From the NCBI RefSeq assembly GCF_902859705.1, contig NZ_CADIJO010000031.1, positions 1-61,942 on the forward strand: a stretch of 61,942 nucleotides of DNA. The letters are read 5' to 3'. This document shows positions 45,975 to 53,814 of this stretch, one piece after another (the stretch's first letter is position 1; the number at the start of each line of letters is the position of its first letter). Made by a program: the position numbers and the translations under genes. The notes under the pieces are model-generated. The model did not search any database, was not told the DNA's origin, and saw only the letters and a program-made list of their open reading frames with translations. The DNA is from Achromobacter deleyi. Its GTDB lineage: Bacteria > Pseudomonadota > Gammaproteobacteria > Burkholderiales > Burkholderiaceae_B.

Positions 45975-46915
45975 GAGTGCCTCAGGCGGGGATTGACCAG
46001 GATGTACAGGATGTCGGCCAGCAGGTTCATCAGGATGAAGCCCACTGCAACGCAGAGCACCACGCCCTGCACCACCGCGTAGTCGCGCGTGAACACCGCG
46101 TCGACCACCAGCTTGCCGAACCCCGGGATCGTGAAGACCTGCTCGGTCAGCACGGCGCCCGCCAGCAATTCACCAAACAGCAGCGTCACCAGGGTGACGA
46201 TGGGCATCAACGCATTGCGCAGCGCGTGGCGCAGCACCACCCGGCGCGGCGACACGCCCTTGGCGCGCGCGGTGCGCACGTAGTCGGCCGACAGCGCTTC
46301 GAGCATGGCCGAACGGGTGTGGCGCATCAGGTAGGCGGCGATGGCCGTGGACAGCACCAGCGCCGGCATCAGCATGGTCTTGATCGACAGCCAGAAGTCT
46401 TCGGCCGGCGACACATAGCCCGACGCCGGCAACAGCTTCCATTGCACGGACACCACCATGATGAGGATGATGCCAAGCCAGAAATTGGGGATGGACATGC
46501 CGGACAGCGCCGCGATGTTGGCGCCCATTTCGATGGGCTTGCCCTTGCGCACCGCGGCCAGGATGCCCATGGGTATGCCCACCAGCAACGCGAAGAACAT
46601 GGCCATGGCCGCCAGTTGCAGGGTCACGGGCAGCTTCTGGGCGATCAGCGTGGTGACCGGCACGTCGGTGCGCAGCGACTTGCCCAGATCGCCCTGCACC
46701 ACCTGGGTGGCCCAGGCGACGTACTGCATCGGCAAGGGATCGTTCAGGCGGTATTTTTCGCGCAGGTAATCCAGCACGGCTGGGTCGCGCTCTTCGCCGG
46801 CCATGGTCAGCACCGCGTCGCCGGGCAGGATTTTCTGCAGCATGAAGACGATCATCGACACCAGTATCAGTGTCGGTATCGCGACGATCACGCGGCGCAA
46901 GATAAGTTTAAGCAT
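45971..46915 (-). CDS. ABC peptide permease, DppB/GsiC type
   Basis: 314 aa from the ATG at 46915 (MLKLILRRVIVAIPTLILVSMIVF). The EAA-type loop TARAKGVSPRRVVLRHALRNALMPIVT and the N-terminal helix are those of the DppB family. Its stop overlaps the next permease start. The 132-bp gap to the binding-protein gene holds two strong hairpins. Confidence 0.94.
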   Translation of the reverse strand: MLKLILRRVIVAIPTLILVSMIVFMLQKILPGDAVLTMAGEERDPAVLDYLREKYRLNDPLPMQYVAWATQVVQGDLGKSLRTDVPVTTLIAQKLPVTLQLAAMAMFFALLVGIPMGILAAVRKGKPIEMGANIAALSGMSIPNFWLGIILIMVVSVQWKLLPASGYVSPAEDFWLSIKTMLMPALVLSTAIAAYLMRHTRSAMLEALSADYVRTARAKGVSPRRVVLRHALRNALMPIVTLVTLLFGELLAGAVLTEQVFTIPGFGKLVVDAVFTRDYAVVQGVVLCVAVGFILMNLLADILYILVNPRLRHS

Positions 46916-46994
46916 GTGGGAAAACCGTAGAACAAAAGCGGTGGACGGAGCCGGGCCGGTCAGGCTTGGCGCACGGCCACCGCGGGAAACAAGC

Positions 46995-47040
46995 GGCCGC
47001 GCGAAACGCGCGGCCGGCGGGCGCGGCGGCAAGCCGCCGC
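46995..47040 (-). other. Two intercistronic hairpins after the binding-protein gene
   Basis: GGCCGCGCG-AAA-CGCGCGGCC (46995-47015) and GCGGCGGC-AA-GCCGCCGC (47023-47040), both very GC-rich, lie directly after the binding-protein stop codon at 47048. Hairpins at this place in binding-protein operons are known to protect the upstream part of the message, giving more binding protein than permease. Confidence 0.65.
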
Positions 47041-47047
47041 ATCCCGT

Positions 47048-48562
47048 TTACTTCTGTGCGAACGTCACGCCCTTCAGGCGGATCATGCCGTCCGGGTACG
47101 GCACGAAGCCCTTGACCTTCTTGCCCAGCGCGAACGGCCACGGCTGGTAGTAGTTGTACACCCCGGGCAGTTCGTCCTGGATGATCGCCTGGGCCTGGTC
47201 GTAGATGGCGCGGCGCTTGGTTTCATCCGGCACCGTGCGGGCCTCGTTGAGCAGCTTGTCGACTTCCGGGTTGCAATAGTGGCCGTCGTTCAGGGCACCC
47301 TTGCAGGTCACGAAGGTGTGGATGTTGCCGTCCGGATCGACCCGGCCCGACCAGCCCAGCATCACGACCTGGAAGTTGCCGCCGGCCGATTCCTTTTGCA
47401 GCGCGGCGTATTCCGTGGGCCGCAGCGACAGGTCGAAGCCGGCTTCGGAGGCCATCGCCTGCACCATTTCGGCCACCGACGAGGTGGTGGTGTTGTTGCC
47501 GAACATGACTTCGGCCTTGACGCGGTCAAAACCGGCCTGCTTGAGCAGCGCGCGCGCCTTGGCGACGTCGCGCTTGGTCACGGGGAACTTGTCGCTGTGG
47601 TAGGGGCTGGCGGGCGGGAACGGCTGCTGCGCCGGTTCGAAGATGCCGCCGCCGGCCACGTCGTTGATGGCGTTGCGGTCGATGGACAGCTGGAACGCCT
47701 GGCGCACCAGCTTGTTCTTGAACGGGTTGTCTTCGGCGCGCTTGCCGTTGCCCACGTTGAACATGAACTGCTGGAAGCCCAGGCCGGCCACCGGTGCGAA
47801 GGTCAGGCTGGCGTCGGTCTTGACCTGCGGCGCGTCGGACGGGTTCAGGCGTTCGAGCATGTCCAGGTCGCCGGCGCGCAGGTTCGACAGGCGCACGGTG
47901 GTGTCCGGGATGGGCAGGAAGGTGATGCGCTTGAAGGCGTAGTCCTTGGCGTCGTAGTACTGGTCGAATTTCTCGAGCACGACGCGGTCGTTCTGGATGC
48001 GTTCGACGAACTTGTACGGGCCCGAGCAGATGGGCTTGCGACCCACCGAGGCGACGTCGGGATCGGCGAAGGTCTTGGGCGACAGCATCATGCCGGCGCG
48101 GTCGGACAGCTGCGCCAGCAGCGTGGCGTCGGGCTGCTTGAGCGTCAGCACCAGCGTGGTGGCGTCGGGCGCGTCGACCTTCTCGACCGAGGCCAGTTCG
48201 CCCTTGCGCAGGCTGTCGGGCAGCGTCATGGCGCGGTCCAGGTTGGCCTTGGCGGCCGCGGCATCGAACTTGCTGCCGTCGTGGAACAGCGCGTCTTCGC
48301 GCAGCTTGAAGGTCAGCACCTTGTTGTCGGGGCTGAACGACCACGAGGTGGCCAGCTGCGGCACGAAGTGCAGCTTGGGATCGATGTCCACCAGCTTGTC
48401 GCACAGCGAGGTGAAGACGATGCGGCCGACGTAGGTGCGGGCGCGGTGCGGGTCCAGGACGTCGGGATCTTCCTGCAGGCCGATCCGGATGTTCTGGGCG
48501 CAGGCGGCGCCGGCGGCCAGCGCCAGCACGCTGGCGCCGAAGGTCATGGTCAAGCGTTTCAT
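47048..48562 (-). CDS. ABC peptide-binding protein, family 5 (DppA/GsiB type)
   Basis: 504 aa with a Sec signal peptide (about 1-22, ends GAACAQ). The family-5 fold is clear: VLDPHRARTYVGRIVFTSLCDKLVDIDPKL and LTFKLREDALFHDGSKFDAAAAKANLDRA. It captures a peptide in the periplasm and passes it to the permeases. Second gene of the operon, 35 nt after ggt. Confidence 0.94.
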   Translation of the reverse strand: MKRLTMTFGASVLALAAGAACAQNIRIGLQEDPDVLDPHRARTYVGRIVFTSLCDKLVDIDPKLHFVPQLATSWSFSPDNKVLTFKLREDALFHDGSKFDAAAAKANLDRAMTLPDSLRKGELASVEKVDAPDATTLVLTLKQPDATLLAQLSDRAGMMLSPKTFADPDVASVGRKPICSGPYKFVERIQNDRVVLEKFDQYYDAKDYAFKRITFLPIPDTTVRLSNLRAGDLDMLERLNPSDAPQVKTDASLTFAPVAGLGFQQFMFNVGNGKRAEDNPFKNKLVRQAFQLSIDRNAINDVAGGGIFEPAQQPFPPASPYHSDKFPVTKRDVAKARALLKQAGFDRVKAEVMFGNNTTTSSVAEMVQAMASEAGFDLSLRPTEYAALQKESAGGNFQVVMLGWSGRVDPDGNIHTFVTCKGALNDGHYCNPEVDKLLNEARTVPDETKRRAIYDQAQAIIQDELPGVYNYYQPWPFALGKKVKGFVPYPDGMIRLKGVTFAQK

Positions 48563-48597
48563 TGTGTTTTTTCCCCTTGAGGCTGCACTGCCGAGTA

Positions 48598-50226
48598 TCA
48601 GAAGCCGACGGCCTGGCCATCGCGGCGGCTGTCGCTGGCGGCGACGTAGCCCAGCTCGTTGTCGCTTTCGGACATGCGCCAGATGAATTGGCCGGCGCCG
48701 AAGTCCATGTAAGGATCGTCCACCGACTTCAAAGCATGCCCGAGGTCTTTCAGGCCCGCAATAGTGGAAGCCTTCATATTGGTCTCGATATCCAGCGTGA
48801 AATCGCGGTTGACCTTCCAGCGCGGCGCGCAGCAGGCGGCCTGCGGGTTCTGGTGATAGTCGATCATGCGCACGACGGTCTGCATGTGGCCCTGGGGCTG
48901 CATGTCGCCGCCCATCACGCCAAAGCTCATGACCGGCTTGCCGCCACGGGTCAAGAAGCCCGGGATGATGGTGTGGAACGGGCGCTTGCCGCCTTCGACC
49001 ACGTTGGCCGACTTGGGATTCATCGAGAAGCCCACGCCGCGGTTCTGCATGCTGATGCCGGTGCCCGGCACCACCACGCCCGAGCCGAAGCCCATGTAGT
49101 TGGACTGGATGAACGAGATCATCATGCCGTTTTCGTCGGCGGCGGTCAGGTAGACGGTGCCGCCGGCATGCGGACGGCCGGCTTCGAAGTGGGTGGCGCC
49201 GTCCAGGCGGATCAGCTTGGCGCGGCTGTCCAGATAGTCGTCGGACAGCATCTGCTCGGGCGTGACTTCCATCGAGCGCGGGTCGGCCACGTACTTGTAC
49301 AGGTCGGCGAAGGCCAGCTTCATGGCTTCGATCTGCACGTGCTGCGACTGCACCGAATCGACCGGCAGGCTGGCCATGTCGAAGCGTTCGACGATGCCCA
49401 GCGCGATCAGCGCGGCGATGCCCTGCCCGTTCGGCGGAATTTCATGCAGCTCGTAGCCGCGGTACGACTTGGAGATCGGCTTGACCCATTCCGGGCGGTA
49501 GCCGCGCAGGTCTTCCAGCGTCATCGCGCCGCCGCCTTCCTTGGCGAAAGCGGCGATGCGCTCGGCCAGTTCACCTTCATAGAAGTCGCGGCCATGCGAT
49601 TCGGCGATGCGGCGCAGCGTGTTGGCGGCGTCCGGGAAGCGGAAGTGTTCGCCGACCTTGGGCGCGCGGCCTTCCGGCATGAACGCCTGGGCGTAGCCCG
49701 GCTGATTGCTCAGTTCCTTGGCGGCGGCGGCCCACTTGTGCGCCACCACCGGCGGCACGGCATAGCCGCGCTCGGCGATTTCGATGGCGGGCTCGAACAG
49801 TTGTTCGAACGGCAGCTTGCCCAGCTTTTCGTGCAGGGCCGACCAGCCGGCGACCACGCCCGGCACCGTCACCGAGTCCCAGCCGCGCTTGGGCTGGATG
49901 GCCAGGCCGTCGGGGCCCGTGCCGTACTTGCGCTTGAAGTATTCGACGTTCCAGGCGGCCGGGGCCACGCCCGACGAGTTCAGGCCATGCAGTTCCTTGC
50001 CGTCCCAGACGATGGCGAAGCAATCGCCGCCCAGGCCGCACGACACCGGTTCGACCAGCACGATGGTGGCGGCCGCGGCGATGGCGGCGTCCACGGCGTT
50101 GCCGCCCTTGAGCAGCATGCGCAGGCCTGCCTGGGCCGCCAGCGGGTGCGACGTGGACACCACGTTGCGGGCGAACAGCGGGATGCGGACGGAGGGGTAA
50201 GGGTTGACCCAGTCGAAGGATTTCAT
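48598..50226 (-). CDS. Gamma-glutamyltransferase-family protein without signal peptide
   Basis: 542 aa. The Ntn-hydrolase fold of GGT: HPLAAQAGLRMLLKGGNAVDAAIA at the start, PPNGQGIAALIALGI, and the predicted catalytic nucleophile Thr357 in AGGTVYLTAAD at the head of the small subunit. No signal peptide or lipobox, so it should act in the cytoplasm, unlike secreted E. coli Ggt. First in an operon with a GsiA-type importer; likely cleaves an imported gamma-glutamyl compound (glutathione or a conjugate). Divergent from a LysR gene. Confidence 0.9.
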   Translation of the reverse strand: MKSFDWVNPYPSVRIPLFARNVVSTSHPLAAQAGLRMLLKGGNAVDAAIAAAATIVLVEPVSCGLGGDCFAIVWDGKELHGLNSSGVAPAAWNVEYFKRKYGTGPDGLAIQPKRGWDSVTVPGVVAGWSALHEKLGKLPFEQLFEPAIEIAERGYAVPPVVAHKWAAAAKELSNQPGYAQAFMPEGRAPKVGEHFRFPDAANTLRRIAESHGRDFYEGELAERIAAFAKEGGGAMTLEDLRGYRPEWVKPISKSYRGYELHEIPPNGQGIAALIALGIVERFDMASLPVDSVQSQHVQIEAMKLAFADLYKYVADPRSMEVTPEQMLSDDYLDSRAKLIRLDGATHFEAGRPHAGGTVYLTAADENGMMISFIQSNYMGFGSGVVVPGTGISMQNRGVGFSMNPKSANVVEGGKRPFHTIIPGFLTRGGKPVMSFGVMGGDMQPQGHMQTVVRMIDYHQNPQAACCAPRWKVNRDFTLDIETNMKASTIAGLKDLGHALKSVDDPYMDFGAGQFIWRMSESDNELGYVAASDSRRDGQAVGF

Positions 50227-50277
50227 GGCGCGTGTCTCAGATAGGTAAGCCCGCGAAGGTACTCCCGTGATCTAATT

Positions 50278-50292
50278 AAATCAATTTGATTT
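50278..50292. promoter_or_regulatory. LysR-type box between ggt and lysR
   Basis: AAATCA-ATT-TGATTT, a 15-bp inverted repeat in the AT-rich centre of the 154-bp divergent region. It has the T-N11-A pattern of LysR-type boxes and lies 52 bp before ggt. A second, looser CTCA...TGAG pair follows toward lysR. Confidence 0.65.
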
Positions 50293-50380
50293 TTTGTTCG
50301 CTCATAAAAGAAATTTTTGTGAGTCAACGGGGGCTTTTCCTGCACAGATCGCCCCTGGATTCAACCCCGGAATCACCCTG

Positions 50381-51289
50381 ATGAGCACCATCCGCTTCTT
50401 GCGCACGTTCCTGGCCGTGGCCCACCACGGTTCGTTTTCCGAGGCTGCCGAGCAGGTCGCCCTGACCCAGGCCGCCGTCAGCTTCCAGATGCGCTCGCTG
50501 GAAGCCGAGCTGGGGCGTGAATTGTTCGACCGCAGCGGGCGTCTTGCCATTCTTAACGCAGCCGGCCGAGAATTGCTACCGGAAATCAAGCACTTGCTGG
50601 ATTTATACGACCGCATGCGGCTGCCGCGCACCGTGCCGGGTGAACTGGCGGGGTCGGTGTCGGTGGGCAGCATCGTGTCGTGCATGGGCACGCTGTCCAA
50701 GGTCGTGTCGGGCATGAAAAAGGCCCATCCCAAGCTGGACGTGCGGATTCTGTCGGGCAAGGCCAGTGAACTGGCCGGCAAGGTCGAAGACGGCGAGCTG
50801 GATGCGGCATTCCTGGTGGAAGCCGGCCGCAAGATGGCCAGCACGCGCTGGGTGCCGCTGTATGAAGAACCGCTGGTGGTGATCGCCTCGCCGTCCGCTG
50901 CGGGCCGCGATGCCCGCCAGGTGCTGGCGGGCAACCCCTTCTTGCGGTTCGACCGGACCCAGCGCACCGGGCTGCAGATCGACCGGCTGCTGCGGCGCCT
51001 GGCGGTGCCGCTGAACGAATTCCTGGAACTGAACGCGATCGAGACCCTGGTCGAGCTGGTGCGCCAGGAGGTCGGCGTGACGCTGTTGCCGCTGATCAAC
51101 GGCTCGAACTGGCACGCCAGTCCGGAACTGCGCATCCTGCCCCTGCCCGCCGACCTTGGCCCGATGTCGCGGGCCATCGGCATGCTGGAACGGCGTGAAC
51201 ACGCCCGCCAGGGCATCACCGCGGCCATCTGCGAGGCCTGCGCCGCGGCATTCCGGGCACGCGAACCCCAAGGGGCCGCCCCGGCCTGA
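50381..51289 (+). CDS. LysR-family regulator, likely of the ggt operon
   Basis: 302 aa from the ATG at 50381 (MSTIRFLRTFLAVAHHGSFSEAAEQVALTQAAVSFQMRSLEAELG); residues upstream in the frame are not homologous. The effector domain follows (LRFDRTQRTGLQIDRLLRR near 190). Its divergence from ggt and the palindrome between them suggest that it activates the operon, perhaps with a gamma-glutamyl or sulfur compound as co-inducer. Confidence 0.91.
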   Translation: MSTIRFLRTFLAVAHHGSFSEAAEQVALTQAAVSFQMRSLEAELGRELFDRSGRLAILNAAGRELLPEIKHLLDLYDRMRLPRTVPGELAGSVSVGSIVSCMGTLSKVVSGMKKAHPKLDVRILSGKASELAGKVEDGELDAAFLVEAGRKMASTRWVPLYEEPLVVIASPSAAGRDARQVLAGNPFLRFDRTQRTGLQIDRLLRRLAVPLNEFLELNAIETLVELVRQEVGVTLLPLINGSNWHASPELRILPLPADLGPMSRAIGMLERREHARQGITAAICEACAAAFRAREPQGAAPA

Positions 51290-51340
51290 CGGCGACGCCA
51301 GGCCGGGGCGGCAGCGCCCGGGGGCCAGCTGAAACAGAAC

Positions 51341-51377
51341 GGCCCCGGACCTGCCCAGAGATGACAGGTTCCGGGGC
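51341..51377 (-). terminator. Possible terminator after the phospholipase C gene
   Basis: On the minus strand CCCCGGAACCTG pairs with CAGGTCCGGGG across a small bulge (loop of about 11 nt). The downstream sequence CCGTTCTGTTTC has only a poor T-run, so this is a weak terminator or just a strong hairpin. Confidence 0.45.
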
Positions 51378-51392
51378 GCGCGGGGCCGTGCC

Positions 51393-53567
51393 TTACGTAC
51401 CCATCGCCGGGTCGGTCACCGTCGGCTTGCCCGTTTCCACGCGGCCGGCAAAGCGGCGCAGGTAGGCGGGGTCTTCGTTCAGGCGCACCGAGAAGTCGTA
51501 CCAGGCGCCGCTGGCCTTCAGGGCCCACGACTGTTCCACCTGACTGCCCGCCGGCACCGTGAACGACCACTTCTCGTTATTGGTGTAGTAGGCGTTGGGC
51601 GTAACGACGAACGTGACCGGCTTCGTGCCGCTGTTGATGAAGCTGGCGTAGACGTCGCCGTTGGCCACGTCGTAGCAGACGCGGATCTCGGCATCGAGCT
51701 GCTCGCTGCGGGCCAGGGCCAGGTCACCGGCAAAATGGCGCAGGTAGCCGTTCGGACCCATCACCCACAGGTCGTACTTGCCGCCGTCGGCGGCCGTGTC
51801 CCAGCTGCCTTCCAATTGCTTGTTCGGCTCGACCGTATAGCGGCGCGGCAGGCGGTCCAGGTGCAGGCGGTCATAGACGTGGAACACGCCCGTGGCCGTG
51901 CCGGTGTTGGCAAACACCAGCCACATGGCGCTGGTGCCCGGCTGGGCTCGGCCGCTGGTGTGCAGTTCGTAAGGCAGCGGACGCGAGAAGCGCACGCCGG
52001 TTTCCTGCACGGGCTTGGCCTGCGTGGTGGTGTCGGGCAAGGCCACCTGGGGCAGCGCCTGCTGGTCGGCACGGGTCTGGTCCGCCTGGGCCTTGGTCAG
52101 CAAGCTCAGGTCGGGCAGCTTTTCGTTGTTGGGCGTGGCGAAATTGAAGGCCGACGTCAGGTCGCCCAGCACGGCGCGGCGCCACGGGCTGATGTTCTTT
52201 TCCGCCACGCCGAAACGCGCTTCCAGGAAACGCAGCACCGAGGTGTGGTCGAACGCCTGCGAGTTGACCCAGCCGCCGCGGCTCCAGGGCGACACGATGT
52301 ACATCGGCACGCGCGGACCGGGGCCATAGACGCGGTTGTCGGCCGCATCCTGGGCGGAAGGCCGAGTGTGGCGTTCCAGGTCGGTGTTGACGGTGGATGC
52401 GCCCGCCATCGAGCCGTCCGGGTTGATCGACGGCGCGGCCGGCGACGGCACGTGGTCGAAGAAGCCGTCGTTCTCGTCGAAGTTGACCAGCAGCACGGTC
52501 TTGCTCCAGACGTCCGGGTTGGCCGTCAGGGCGTTCAGCGTTTCCTGGATGTACCAGGCGCCCTGCACCGGGCTCGACGGGCCGGGGTGCTCGGAATAGT
52601 TCGCGGGCGCGACGATCCAGGACACCTGCGGCAGGTTGCCGTTCATCACGTCATCGCGCAGGGCTTGCAGCAGGCCGCCGTCCGGCATCGTGTTGGCGGT
52701 GCCTTTGTACAGCGGGTTGGTCGCGTCCGACGCGGGCGTCCAGGCCGGCGGGTTGGGCGTGACGGTGGGGTCGTTGCCCGACAGTTCGTAGGCCTTGCGG
52801 AACTGGCGGAAACCGGCCAGCGGGTTGTCGGTGAAGTTGTCGGGCAGGTTCTGGTAGACCTTCCAGGTCACGCCGTTTTCCTGCAGGCGCTCGGGGTAGG
52901 TCTTCCAGGTCCAGCCGATGGTCGAGGCGCCCAGGCCGTCCCACTGGTTGCGGGTGGACGGGCCGTTGCCCTGGGCCAGCGGATCGTTCGTGCCGGTCCA
53001 GTGGAACAGGCGGTTGGTGTTGGTGCCGCCGTGCGAGGCGCAGTGATAGGCATCGCACAACGTGAAGGCCTCGGCCAGCGCGAACTGGAAGCCCAGCTCT
53101 TGCCGGGTGTAGTAGCCCATGGACTGGTTCTGCTTGTAGCGCGGCCACTGATACAGGCGGCCACCGTCCCAGGCGTTCTGCGCGTCCAGGTAATCGTGCG
53201 GCGTGCCGGACACGCGCTGGGCGTTGCCCTTGGTGCTGTCCAGGTGATACGGCAGCACCACGCGGGTGCCGTTGGTCTGTTCCCAGACCGAGCGGTTCTG
53301 CGGCAGCGGCACGGTGATGCGGTCGCCAAAGCCGCGCACGCCCTTGAACGTGCCGAAGTACATGTCGAACGAACGGTTTTCCTGCATCAGGATGACCACG
53401 TGCTCGACGTCGTTGATGGTGCCGGTGCGGTTGTTGGCGGGAATCGCCAGCGCGCGGCGGATGGCCGGCGGGAACATCGACAAGGCGGTCAGGCCGGCGG
53501 TCGAGGCGGCGGCGTTGCGCAGGAAGCGGCGCTTGCCGGCGTGGATCGGGTCTTTTTCGGACGTCAC
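51393..53567 (-). CDS. Phosphocholine-type phospholipase C, Tat-exported
   Basis: 724 aa. A twin-arginine signal peptide (KRRFLRNAAASTAGLTALSM) shows export of a folded enzyme. The catalytic part (about 45-500) is of the alkaline-phosphatase superfamily PLC type: VEHVVILMQENRSFDMYFGTFKGVRGF near the N-terminus, then NLPQVSWIVAPANYSEHP and LLVNFDENDGFFDHVP. Two C-terminal DUF756 domains (about 525-615 and 625-715) are typical of the bacterial phospholipase C / acid phosphatase family. It releases phosphorylcholine or similar head groups from lipids. It is the third gene behind the phosphatase-LamG protein and the 62-aa lipoprotein. Confidence 0.94.
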   Translation of the reverse strand: MTSEKDPIHAGKRRFLRNAAASTAGLTALSMFPPAIRRALAIPANNRTGTINDVEHVVILMQENRSFDMYFGTFKGVRGFGDRITVPLPQNRSVWEQTNGTRVVLPYHLDSTKGNAQRVSGTPHDYLDAQNAWDGGRLYQWPRYKQNQSMGYYTRQELGFQFALAEAFTLCDAYHCASHGGTNTNRLFHWTGTNDPLAQGNGPSTRNQWDGLGASTIGWTWKTYPERLQENGVTWKVYQNLPDNFTDNPLAGFRQFRKAYELSGNDPTVTPNPPAWTPASDATNPLYKGTANTMPDGGLLQALRDDVMNGNLPQVSWIVAPANYSEHPGPSSPVQGAWYIQETLNALTANPDVWSKTVLLVNFDENDGFFDHVPSPAAPSINPDGSMAGASTVNTDLERHTRPSAQDAADNRVYGPGPRVPMYIVSPWSRGGWVNSQAFDHTSVLRFLEARFGVAEKNISPWRRAVLGDLTSAFNFATPNNEKLPDLSLLTKAQADQTRADQQALPQVALPDTTTQAKPVQETGVRFSRPLPYELHTSGRAQPGTSAMWLVFANTGTATGVFHVYDRLHLDRLPRRYTVEPNKQLEGSWDTAADGGKYDLWVMGPNGYLRHFAGDLALARSEQLDAEIRVCYDVANGDVYASFINSGTKPVTFVVTPNAYYTNNEKWSFTVPAGSQVEQSWALKASGAWYDFSVRLNEDPAYLRRFAGRVETGKPTVTDPAMGT

Positions 53568-53604
53568 AGGTGCTATTCCTTGAATTCTGATTGGGGCGCC
53601 GCTG

Positions 53605-53793
53605 TCAGGGCGCGCAACGCAATTGGGGCTTGACGGGCTGGGTCGGCTGGGTCGGCGTCTCGGGGTTGCCGCCGCCGGGGGTGCCGCTGTCGCTGTCGTC
53701 GTCCTTGTCGCCGCCGCAGGCGGTCAGGGTGGCGGCGATCATCAGCACCGCGCCCAGGCGCAGGAACGCGCGCAAGATCGGGGAAGTATTCAT
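53605..53793 (-). CDS. Small Asp-rich lipoprotein
   Basis: 62 aa. A lipoprotein signal ends LTAC (Cys26); the mature part is only 37 residues: GGDKDDDSDSGTPGGG then a Pro/Thr-rich tail ending CAP. No known domain. It lies 21 nt after the phosphatase-LamG gene and 37 nt before the phospholipase C gene, so it is in the same transcript. Its acidic start after the cysteine matches those of PhoX and the phosphatase-LamG lipoprotein next door. Could be a tether, a chaperone-like partner or a remnant of a longer lipoprotein. Confidence 0.8.
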   Translation of the reverse strand: MNTSPILRAFLRLGAVLMIAATLTACGGDKDDDSDSGTPGGGNPETPTQPTQPVKPQLRCAP

Positions 53794-53814
53794 GTTGTAT
53801 CTATCCTTGGGACA

